Below are positions 6,895 to 13,107 of a DNA stretch of 13,999 nt, one piece after another. Numbering within the stretch: the stretch's first letter is position 1; each line of letters opens with the position of its first letter. The translations under genes were made by a program, and so were the position numbers. The notes under the pieces were generated by a model. It was given only the letters and a program-made list of their open reading frames with translations. It did no database searches and had not been told where the DNA came from. The DNA lies in NCBI GenBank assembly GCA_947627805.1, contig CANQXB010000015.1, positions 1 to 13,999 on the forward strand. The letters are read 5' to 3'. This DNA comes from an uncultured Bacilli bacterium. GTDB taxonomy: Bacteria; Bacillota_I; Bacilli_A; RF39; UBA660.

Positions 6895-7242
6895 AGGAAA
6901 AAAATAAAATTTAATAGTAAAATTTATAACATTAAGGTTTCTCATTATCATAATGGTAGGCTACGATTAAAATATATTAATAAAAGTGAAAGCCATGATA
7001 TCACCATAAATATTAATACAGCTTATCTTGATGATGGGAAAGTTTTTTTAGACCCTTATGTTGTAAATAATGGATTAATTAATATATTAAAAAAGACCAA
7101 AATAATAAAAGAAATAACAGGATTTGCACCATTCAATAATATTGAAGTTCCAGTGGCTATTGTTAATATGGGAATATTAAAAGAATATGATAAGTTTGGA
7201 GTAAACAATTATAAGGAAAGTCGAGGTATTAATGACAAGTAA
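6892..7242 (+). CDS. Small protein with ATT start, DUF4313-like (116 aa)
   Basis: An uninterrupted frame runs from the ATT at 6892 to TAA at 7240-7242. It fills what would otherwise be a 350-bp hole in a packed operon and has the same codon style as its neighbours. The protein starts (M)RKKIKFNSKIYNIKVSHY and is soluble and beta-rich. Its second half contains the pattern VFLDPYVVNNGLINIL, ITGF, EVPVAIVNMGILKEYDKFGVNNY. This resembles the small DUF4313-type proteins often found on mobile elements of gut bacteria; the family match is from memory and tentative, and their role is unknown. It overlaps the next gene by 11 nt. The start is inferred from the GGGAGG spacing. Standard gene callers, which accept only ATG/GTG/TTG, would miss or badly truncate it. 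Confidence 0.72.
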   Translation: MRKKIKFNSKIYNIKVSHYHNGRLRLKYINKSESHDITININTAYLDDGKVFLDPYVVNNGLINILKKTKIIKEITGFAPFNNIEVPVAIVNMGILKEYDKFGVNNYKESRGINDK

Positions 7243-7465
7243 TCGTTTAAAACTATATGATACCATCATTAAAGTTAATATAGATAAAAAATCAAAGGAT
7301 AAATTAAGAAGTATTGCTTTTAAAAATAAACTTACTTTATCAGAATATGTAAGACAATTAATAGCCTTTACTTTATCTTGTTATGATTTAAATAATGTTG
7401 ATTCAAACAATAAAGAGGCTAGTAAATTAATTGAAAAATTTATGCATAGTTTGGAGGTTAAATAA
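7232..7465 (+). CDS. Ribbon-helix-helix DNA-binding protein (77 aa)
   Basis: The ATG at 7232 follows GAGG (7223-7226) at 5 nt and overlaps the upstream gene. Residues about 13-46 (IIKVNIDKKSKDKLRSIAFKN, then LTLSEYVRQLIAFTL) show the short beta strand, helix, turn and second helix of MetJ/Arc-type repressors. The pattern Leu-Ser-Glu-Tyr-Val-Arg starting the second helix is typical. The C-terminal 30 residues are polar and probably flexible. Its setting just before virB4 suggests an element-encoded repressor or an auxiliary DNA-binding protein. Plausible targets are the palindromes at 5966-5999 or in 10773-10899, but nothing in the sequence links them directly. Confidence 0.75.
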   Translation: MTSNRLKLYDTIIKVNIDKKSKDKLRSIAFKNKLTLSEYVRQLIAFTLSCYDLNNVDSNNKEASKLIEKFMHSLEVK

Positions 7466-7467
7466 TC
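7453..7467 (+). promoter_or_regulatory. Ribosome binding site feeding an ATC start for virB4
   Basis: GGAGG at 7453-7457 lies 7 nt before ATC (7465-7467) and 4 nt before ATA (7462-7464), both in the VirB4 frame. The first in-frame ATG (7498) has only AC-rich sequence upstream and no Shine-Dalgarno. The spacing at the other non-AUG starts favours ATC. Confidence 0.6.
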
Positions 7468-9822
7468 ACAAAATCTATTAAACATGAACAAAAAACAATG
7501 TTAAATTTTCTTCCCTTTCAAGATGTTTGGAATAATTATCTATATTTAGATAATAATCGGATTGTGGGAGGAATTAAAATTGGCTCAATTAATATATTTT
7601 TATTATTTGACCAAGAGCAAGAGTTAAAAGTTTTAGAACTTAAAAAAGTTTTAAATTCTATTGATTACCCTTTTAAAATTTTAAGTATTGATAAACCAGT
7701 TATTTTAGATGATAATATAAATATATTAAATACTAAAATAAAACAAGAAAGCAATAAAAATAAAGAAAAAATTTTAGAAGAGGATTTAGATTATGTAAAT
7801 TCTTTAGTTTCTCAAAAACAAGTTGTTAATAGAGAGTTTTATTTAATACTAGAAGAAAGCCAAGAAAATGAGCAAATATTAAAACAAAAAATAAATGATT
7901 TAATAGTTGATTTCTCATCAATTGGGCTTACTAGTTCTATTATTACAAGTGAAGAATGGCGAGATTTAATTTATATAATTCTTAATCCTTTAAATACTCT
8001 CGAAACTTTTAAAAATGATGCTACTGGTATAACTAGAACATTTAAAGAAAAAATCGCTCCAAGAGGTTTAAAATTTAACGAAAGAGACCTAATTATGGGC
8101 GATGCTTATATGAGTGTAGTAACACTTGTTACTTATTCATCTTATGTTCAAGCCGGTTGGCTTGGAGCTGTTTCTAATGTAAATAATACTAGGATGGTTA
8201 TGACCATAAGTCCTATTGATACTGCCGAAGTATCTCGAACTCTTAAAAAAAGCATTTCCGAAACAAAATCTAAAATGATAAATGTATCTGATTATAATGA
8301 CCAAATTATTCTAAATAATAAATTAGATGATTATACGGATTTAGTTAATCGAATTGATAGAGAACACGAAAGGTTTGCTAAACTGACAGTGTGCTTTTTA
8401 GTTTATGGTGATTCTAAAGAAAGTTTGGAACGAAATTGTAAAGATTTAAAAGATACTTTAACCGGTTGTGGGTTATATGGCACTAATCTTTTATTTGAAC
8501 AAGAAAGAGGATTAAAAATGTGCTTACCTACCCTATATACTGATTTAGAAAAGCAATACGGAATATATATGCCTATGCTTACATTAGCATCAACATTTCC
8601 TTTTGTTTTTCAAAATTTACAAGATGGTGGCGACTCTCTTATTTTAGGTCATAATAGTTTAAATAGTCTTGTATTCTTTGATTTATGGAAAAGAACTAAT
8701 AAAAGGAATAATTCAAATGCAGTTGTAATTGGTAAAAGTGGATGTGGTAAATCTACATTAATCAAGAAAATTATTAGAGGTAATTGGGCAAGAGGAACAA
8801 AAATAATTGCCATCGATCCGGAACGAGAATTAAAAGAAATGTGTGAGTCTTTAAATGGTGTTTGGATTGATGCAGGTACAGGATTATCAGGAATTATTAA
8901 TCCATTAGAAGTTCGAAAAACAGCTGATGACTCTGATGATGATAAAAACTTAACAAGCAGTGATTTGAATAAACATTTTCAAACATTTAGAACATTTATT
9001 AAATATTACTTACAGGATTTAACTGCTTATGAATTAACCAAAATCGAAGATGCTTTAATTGAAGTTTACAAAGATAAAGGCATAGATTTTAATACTGACC
9101 TTACTAAATTAACCAGTAAGGACTACCCTATTATGGAGGATTTATATAACAAATTACTCTCTAATTTAAAAACAGCTAAAGATAATAAAGAGCCAAATAA
9201 TGTAATTGAATCATTAGAGAAAATATGCTCATTATTAAAAAAAGTTGTTACTACTGATGCCAAAATATTTAACGGACATTCTAGTATTAATGTTAAAGAA
9301 AACTCGGACTTTATTGTTTTAGATATTAATAGTTTACTAGATTCTGATACTAGTATATTAAAAAGCCAATTCTTTAATATACTTTCTTGGTGTTGGAACG
9401 AGATTTGTAAAAGTAAAGATGAACAAGTAATTTTATTATGTGATGAAGCTCACTTAATTATTGACCCTAATAATCATCAGGGAATAGATTTTCTAAAGAA
9501 AGCAAGTAAGTGTATTAGAAAAAGGAATGGAAGTTTGTGGATTTTATCGCAAAATTTAATAGACTTTACTGCTCCGGAAATTGAAAGATATGGACAAGTT
9601 ATAATTGATAATAGTTCTTATATTATGGTTATGGCACAGGGTATGAAAGAAATAGATGCAGTTCAAAAAATGATGAACTTAAGCGAATCCGAAAAATATT
9701 TTTTAACTACAGCATCTAAAGGTGATGGTTTATTCGTTATTAGTCATGACACTCGTTTACCTATTCACATTGACTTAAGAAATGAAGAAAGCGAATTGTT
9801 TGGTACTGCGAGTGGCAAGTAA
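7465..9822 (+). CDS. virB4: VirB4-family conjugation ATPase
   Basis: An 785-aa protein from the ATC at 7465 (774 aa from the ATG at 7498; residue numbers here use the latter). The N-terminal half (about 1-380) is the VirB4 N-terminal domain, with the characteristic tail LPTLYTDLEKQYGIYMPMLTLASTFPFVFQNLQDGGDSLILGHN that ends just before the ATPase core. The core has a Walker A GKSGCGKST (412-420), a Walker B VILLCDEAH (644-652), and a SQN sensor motif (684-686). Length and layout match the VirB4/TraE-type ATPases of Gram-positive conjugative elements, which power substrate transfer and channel assembly at the inner face of the membrane. It overlaps the upstream stop by one base and the downstream start by one base (TAATG). 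VirB4 sits far from the VirB6-like and PrgI-like genes, separated by two terminators. Confidence 0.95.
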   Translation: MTKSIKHEQKTMLNFLPFQDVWNNYLYLDNNRIVGGIKIGSINIFLLFDQEQELKVLELKKVLNSIDYPFKILSIDKPVILDDNINILNTKIKQESNKNKEKILEEDLDYVNSLVSQKQVVNREFYLILEESQENEQILKQKINDLIVDFSSIGLTSSIITSEEWRDLIYIILNPLNTLETFKNDATGITRTFKEKIAPRGLKFNERDLIMGDAYMSVVTLVTYSSYVQAGWLGAVSNVNNTRMVMTISPIDTAEVSRTLKKSISETKSKMINVSDYNDQIILNNKLDDYTDLVNRIDREHERFAKLTVCFLVYGDSKESLERNCKDLKDTLTGCGLYGTNLLFEQERGLKMCLPTLYTDLEKQYGIYMPMLTLASTFPFVFQNLQDGGDSLILGHNSLNSLVFFDLWKRTNKRNNSNAVVIGKSGCGKSTLIKKIIRGNWARGTKIIAIDPERELKEMCESLNGVWIDAGTGLSGIINPLEVRKTADDSDDDKNLTSSDLNKHFQTFRTFIKYYLQDLTAYELTKIEDALIEVYKDKGIDFNTDLTKLTSKDYPIMEDLYNKLLSNLKTAKDNKEPNNVIESLEKICSLLKKVVTTDAKIFNGHSSINVKENSDFIVLDINSLLDSDTSILKSQFFNILSWCWNEICKSKDEQVILLCDEAHLIIDPNNHQGIDFLKKASKCIRKRNGSLWILSQNLIDFTAPEIERYGQVIIDNSSYIMVMAQGMKEIDAVQKMMNLSESEKYFLTTASKGDGLFVISHDTRLPIHIDLRNEESELFGTASGK

Positions 9823-10400
9823 TGGATGATATAAAATTATTTAATAAAACTTGCAAATTGGGAATTAGTGTTGGCTTTCCTTTTTTAATTATTTTAATGC
9901 TTTTTATGTTTAATGCCAGTTATTCTACTAGTGAATCTTTTGTGATTTCTACATTTAATATTCCCTTTGATGAAAGTGTAAAATTTACTATTAATTCTCG
10001 TTTTGGTTATAGAGAAGACCCTTTCACAAATGAATTAAAGTACCATAGTGGTGTTGATTTAGGAGCTCCACCTAATACTCTTGTCTTATCAAGTGCTGAT
10101 GGAGTTGTTTATAAAATAGGTTACGATGAAAATGGATTTGGTAATTATATTTACATTGAACATAACTACGACAATACTAAAATATATACGATGTATGGTC
10201 ATCTTTTAGATAATTCTATTTTAGTAACAGAGGGCGAAGTTGTTCAAGCAAAGCAACCTATTGCCACGATTGGTAGCACTGGTAGGTCTACAGGAATACA
10301 TTTACATTTTTTAATTTCAAAAGAAAAGGCAACGTCTGAAAGGAAATATTTATTAGACCCAATGTTAGTTATTAATGGGGAGGAATTAATTGTTGATTAA
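9822..10400 (+). CDS. Membrane-anchored M23 (LytM-type) peptidoglycan endopeptidase
   Basis: A 192-aa protein. An N-terminal hydrophobic segment (about residues 13-31, GISVGFPFLIILMLFMF) can act as an anchor or uncleaved signal. The catalytic domain covers about 56-183 and keeps the zinc ligands and active-site histidines of the family: His75 and Asp79 in YHSGVDLGA, His127 in YGHL, and His160/His162 in HLH. The RFGYREDP lead-in is typical. In conjugation operons this enzyme plays the VirB1-like part, locally opening the peptidoglycan for the channel. The start ATG overlaps the VirB4 stop (TAATG), and no separate ribosome binding site is seen, so translation is coupled to virB4. It is shorter than many conjugative M23 proteins, which often carry an additional lysozyme-like domain; that domain is absent here. 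Confidence 0.9.
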   Translation: MDDIKLFNKTCKLGISVGFPFLIILMLFMFNASYSTSESFVISTFNIPFDESVKFTINSRFGYREDPFTNELKYHSGVDLGAPPNTLVLSSADGVVYKIGYDENGFGNYIYIEHNYDNTKIYTMYGHLLDNSILVTEGEVVQAKQPIATIGSTGRSTGIHLHFLISKEKATSERKYLLDPMLVINGEELIVD

Positions 10401-10695
10401 TAAAAAGAGATTAAGTGTTGAAAAATTTTATATAAACATTTCAGCTGAAATAATTGCTTATAATATTTATAATAAATTTGAAAAAAGAAAATTGAAAAGA
10501 GAATATGCTGATGTAGTTGGGGACACTTACATTGATGATTTACATATGCCTTATGATAGAACTCTTGCATATGCTAAAGCCAAAGAAATATTAGAAAGAG
10601 ATTACGATTGTGATTTATTTTCATACCCTTTTCAAGATGAACTTTTCAAAGATGAATTAAAAAGTATATGTAATGTTTATGATAAAAAAATATAA
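10390..10695 (+). CDS. Hypothetical protein (101 aa) with TTG start
   Basis: TTG at 10390 lies 6 nt after GGAGG at 10379-10383 and inside the last 11 nt of the M23 gene, so it belongs to the same operon. The protein is soluble, mostly helical and rich in charged and aromatic residues (KFEKRKLKREYADVVGDTYIDDLHMPYDRTLAYAKAKEI), with three Asp-rich turns and two cysteines. No signal peptide or membrane span is seen. I do not recognise it. It is the last gene before the intergenic region, and a hairpin with a T-run follows, so it probably closes the virB4 operon. Confidence 0.75.
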   Translation: MLINKKRLSVEKFYINISAEIIAYNIYNKFEKRKLKREYADVVGDTYIDDLHMPYDRTLAYAKAKEILERDYDCDLFSYPFQDELFKDELKSICNVYDKKI

Positions 10696-10705
10696 AATTG
10701 GTACA

Positions 10706-10755
10706 AATTTAATTAAAGATGGTTTTAATCTTAAACTTAATTATTAAATTTTTTT
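10706..10755 (+). terminator. Probable AT-rich terminator closing the virB4 operon
   Basis: An outer stem AATTTAAT (10706-10713) pairs with ATTAAATT (10743-10750), and an inner stem AAGAT (10716-10720) pairs with ATCTT (10728-10732) around a 7-nt loop. Seven Ts end at 10755. There are few GC pairs and an internal loop, so the structure is weak and the call uncertain. Confidence 0.45.
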
Positions 10756-10783
10756 GGTACTTTTAAAGCTATTTTGTTATAAC
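10754..10783 (+). promoter_or_regulatory. Possible promoter within the oriT region
   Basis: TTGGTA at 10754-10759 and TATAAC at 10778-10783 are separated by 18 bp, and TG at 10775-10776 makes an extended -10. The -10 lies inside iteron unit 1, so a protein binding the repeats would block it. No gene starts soon after, so it could drive a long leader for the relaxase operon. Confidence 0.35.
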
Positions 10784-10899
10784 ATTTGTCATTCATTTGT
10801 TATAACAAATGGCATACTTTTTATAATTATTACTAAAAATAATTTAAAAAGTTTAAAATGTTTGTTAATACAAATGTCATACTTAAAAATAAATGTCAT
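10773..10899 (+). repeat. Iteron-like 20-bp direct repeats
   Basis: Unit 1 (10773-10792) reads TTTGTTATAACATTTGTCAT, unit 2 (10796-10815) TTTGTTATAACAAATGGCAT, and unit 3 (10861-10880) TTTGTTAATACAAATGTCAT. A fourth, half-matching copy (10880-10899) keeps only AAATGTCAT. Unit 2 contains the perfect 16-bp palindrome ATTTGTTATAACAAAT (10795-10810). Such repeats near a relaxase gene usually bind accessory ribbon-helix-helix proteins or the relaxase. Confidence 0.7.
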
Positions 10900-10921
10900 C
10901 CATTGTAATAATAAAAATAGT

Positions 10922-10980
10922 CCTAAATTTAGGCTAAACTTCCCACTGGGAAGTTGTTTGTCAGCCGTAGTTATCCTGCT
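10922..10980 (+). other. Candidate oriT core with inverted repeat
   Basis: CCTAAATTTAGG (10922-10933) is followed by a 9-bp inverted repeat with one central base, AACTTCCCA-C-TGGGAAGTT (10937-10955), and then GTTTGTCAGCCGTAGTTATCCTGC, which is much richer in GC than its surroundings. An inverted repeat next to a conserved non-palindromic stretch is the usual form of a relaxase recognition and nick region. The exact nick is not identified. Confidence 0.5.
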
Positions 10981-10997
10981 AAAAAAATATACAAGAC

Positions 10998-11026
10998 TTG
11001 GTACTTTAATTTAGAAAAAATAAGAT
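10998..11026 (+). promoter_or_regulatory. Probable promoter of the relaxase operon
   Basis: TTGGTA (10998-11003) and TAAGAT (11021-11026) are exactly 17 bp apart, 53 bp before the TTG start at 11080. Just downstream, GTACA (11045-11049) and TGTAC (11056-11060) form a small inverted repeat between promoter and ribosome binding site, a possible operator. Confidence 0.45.
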
Positions 11027-11079
11027 AAAAAAAATAAAAACTTGGTACATTATTTTGTACTTAAAATGGAGGTGTTTTT

Positions 11080-11256
11080 TTGAATAATGATTTCGGAACT
11101 ATTAAAGGAAGAATTGATAACAAATTATACGAAGTATTTAAAATGATATTAAATAAACTTAATATGACTCAACAAGATTTTATTGATTCTAAAGTAAAAG
11201 AATTTGTTATTGATAATATAAGTTTAGTTACTGATTTAAAAAGTGATAAAAAATGA
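11080..11256 (+). CDS. Small protein (58 aa) heading the relaxase operon, TTG start
   Basis: GGAGG at 11068-11072 lies 7 nt before TTG at 11080, and an open frame of 58 codons ends in a TGA that overlaps the next ATG (ATGA, 11253-11256). The product (NNDFGTIKGRIDNKLYEVF, KLNMTQQDFIDSKVKEFV) is soluble and helical. It looks like part of a DNA-binding fold: the segment LNMTQQDFIDSKVKEFVIDN resembles the second half of ribbon-helix-helix or helix-turn-helix proteins, though the family is not certain. The strong ribosome binding site, exact coupling to the accessory gene and position at the head of the operon argue that it is real. It could be an auxiliary relaxosome factor or an autoregulator of the promoter just upstream. 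Confidence 0.72.
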   Translation: MNNDFGTIKGRIDNKLYEVFKMILNKLNMTQQDFIDSKVKEFVIDNISLVTDLKSDKK

Positions 11257-11675
11257 AAACTGAAAGAATATCTATAAGAGTTAGCGAAGATGAGAAAAAA
11301 GAAATTAATTTAATTGCTGAAAAATTAAAAATGAATACATCAGAATATATTTATAAAGCTATTAAAGATAAAATCGAAGTTGATAATTTAAACGATAGTC
11401 AGGGACAGTTTTTAGAACTATTTGATACAGCTTTTAAAAGAAGTTACGAGCAATTTCAAAAGCATTTAGTGGTCATTCTAAATAGAATTGAATTCAATAC
11501 TAGATGGCTTTTAAAACAACAAGATATTTTTATGCAACATTTAAAAGTACCTCAAACTAAAGATGATTTAAATATATCTTTTCTTAATCATCCTATTACG
11601 GATGTTGCCGAAGAATTGGTACTCAAAGATATAAGGACTATGGCACAAACTAAAAAGGAGTATGTAGATGAGTAG
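11253..11675 (+). CDS. Ribbon-helix-helix relaxase accessory protein (MobC-like)
   Basis: A 140-aa protein. Residues 1-45 (TERISIRVSEDEKKEINLIAEK, then MNTSEYIYKAIKDKIE) form a clear ribbon-helix-helix: a strand with RISIRVSE, a helix, then NTSEYI opening the second helix. Residues about 50-100 are predicted helical (FLELFDTAFKRSYEQFQKHLVVILNRIEFNTRWLLKQQDIF) and may mediate multimerisation or contact the relaxase. The ATG overlaps the stop of the 58-aa gene by 4 nt, and the end overlaps the relaxase start by 8 nt. The overlap with the relaxase is the standard arrangement of accessory proteins that bind oriT and guide the relaxase. The gene has no ribosome binding site of its own and is translationally coupled. 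Confidence 0.82.
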   Translation: MKTERISIRVSEDEKKEINLIAEKLKMNTSEYIYKAIKDKIEVDNLNDSQGQFLELFDTAFKRSYEQFQKHLVVILNRIEFNTRWLLKQQDIFMQHLKVPQTKDDLNISFLNHPITDVAEELVLKDIRTMAQTKKEYVDE

Positions 11676-13107
11676 TAATATTGTTATTAGGACTAGATAT
11701 AAAAACAATTTAACTACAAGTAAAAATATTTCTAAATGGGTGGATTATGTTTCTAAAAAAGAGAAAGCTGATACTACTAGTTTAGATGAAAAAAATATAA
11801 TGAAAGAATATTTTTCTCTTGCTGATAAAGATTCCTTTTTATTTGAAAAATGTGAGTCATTCGTTTGGGATAAAGATGGGGATGCTAATCCTAAACAAGA
11901 TTTAAAATATAATGATATTGATTCCAATGGTTTCATTTGGAATATAGTTATTTCTTTTCCACCTGATTTTGCAATTAATAATGGACTTATAACTAAATCT
12001 GATTATGCTGACCTTACTAAAAATATTATGCCATCATTAATTACGGATATGGGACTAAAATTAGACAACACTAATTGGTATGCTTGTTTACATAGGAATA
12101 CCGATAATCCTCATATGCATATCTTAATATATGAAAATAAAAAAACAGCTAGTAAAGGATTCATTCCCCAATTTGCTATTCAAAATATGAAAAGTAATAT
12201 TTCAAGTTTTCTTATTGATAATACCGAATTTTATAAGTTAAGAGATAAAACATTTTCTAATATCATAGGAACTATCGAATTAAATGATTTAAATAAAATT
12301 AAAAGTCAAAAATTATTTAGTGATAAATTTCGTAAGGAATTAAATAACAAATTACTTTCTCTTTATGAAAAATTACCAAGTAAAGGTCGGTTACAATATA
12401 ATTCTAAAAATATGATACCTTATAAAAATGAATTAAACGAAATAATTGATTTCATTTTAATGCACGATTCAACAAAATATAATTATGCTAATTATTTAAA
12501 ATTATTGGAACAGCACCAAAAAGAATTAATTAATATTTATGGGATGACCGAAGATAATAAAGCAAGAAAATATTATAATGAGCAGTTACAAAGATTATAT
12601 TCTAAAGTTGGTAATGAAATACTTTCTAATTTTAAAAAATATCAATCTCTTAATGTTATTACTAGGGAACAGAAATTCTTATCTAAACATATAAAAGATA
12701 TGAAGTTTAAAAGTAGGAACGACTATTTAAAAGAAGATACTAAAAATAAGATAGCCATAGATTTATATAGACTTTGTCTATTTGCAGGACTTAATGATTA
12801 TGAAACTAAAAAAGTATTTAAGAATTGGATAATTAATTCTAAATATAATTTAGATTTAAATAAAGTAATTAATTCTTTGGTAGTAACTAATAATGAATTT
12901 ACTTCTACCGAATTATATAAATGTTTAAATAAATTAGGTTATTCTTACAAAAAATATGTTAAATTTAAAAATAAACATTTTTATCAAGAACTTAATTATA
13001 AAGTATTTATTAATCAAGCGATGACTCATTTAATGTATGAATTAGAAAGAGAAAAAATGCAGATTGTTTCTAATATGGAATATGAATTGGAGGAATATAA
13101 ACAATGA
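11668..13107 (+). CDS. MobP3/MobL-type conjugative relaxase
   Basis: A 479-aa protein, start ATG 11668 with AAGGAG at 11655-11660. The opening SNIVIRTRYKNNLTTSKN is highly typical of MobP3/MobL relaxases, with Tyr27 in WVDYVSK a plausible catalytic tyrosine. The metal-binding histidine motif is present: LHRNTDNPHMHILIYE with His142, His149 and His151. The enzyme nicks oriT on one strand, stays covalently linked to the 5' end and pilots DNA into the recipient. The relaxase domain covers about 1-195, and the remaining 280 residues are helical and Lys/Asn-rich, of unknown function; no helicase or primase motif is seen. The stop overlaps the next start (ATGA at 13104-13107). Confidence 0.92.
   Translation: MSSNIVIRTRYKNNLTTSKNISKWVDYVSKKEKADTTSLDEKNIMKEYFSLADKDSFLFEKCESFVWDKDGDANPKQDLKYNDIDSNGFIWNIVISFPPDFAINNGLITKSDYADLTKNIMPSLITDMGLKLDNTNWYACLHRNTDNPHMHILIYENKKTASKGFIPQFAIQNMKSNISSFLIDNTEFYKLRDKTFSNIIGTIELNDLNKIKSQKLFSDKFRKELNNKLLSLYEKLPSKGRLQYNSKNMIPYKNELNEIIDFILMHDSTKYNYANYLKLLEQHQKELINIYGMTEDNKARKYYNEQLQRLYSKVGNEILSNFKKYQSLNVITREQKFLSKHIKDMKFKSRNDYLKEDTKNKIAIDLYRLCLFAGLNDYETKKVFKNWIINSKYNLDLNKVINSLVVTNNEFTSTELYKCLNKLGYSYKKYVKFKNKHFYQELNYKVFINQAMTHLMYELEREKMQIVSNMEYELEEYKQ

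Larger units (their letters stand above)
10696..11079 (+). other. Gene-free control region and putative origin of transfer
   Basis: These 384 bp separate the virB4 operon from the relaxase operon and contain no convincing gene. The region holds several things. TTGGTAC occurs at 10698, 10754, 10998 and 11042. Iteron-like repeats lie at 10773-10899. A perfect palindrome CCTAAATTTAGG spans 10922-10933, and an AACTTCCCA/TGGGAAGTT inverted repeat spans 10937-10955. A locally GC-rich block continues to about 10980 in otherwise very AT-rich sequence. Placement just upstream of the relaxase and its accessory genes is where oriT usually lies. The nick site cannot be named from sequence alone. Confidence 0.6.

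Noticed and set aside
10754..11014. Forward 86-aa frame in the intergenic region
   Set aside because: It has no ribosome binding site, overlaps the iterons and the palindromic block, and its composition (Cys/Ile/Asn/Leu-rich, no domain) fits chance translation of AT-rich DNA.
11745..11936. Reverse-strand 63-aa frame
   Set aside because: Antisense to the relaxase N-terminal domain.
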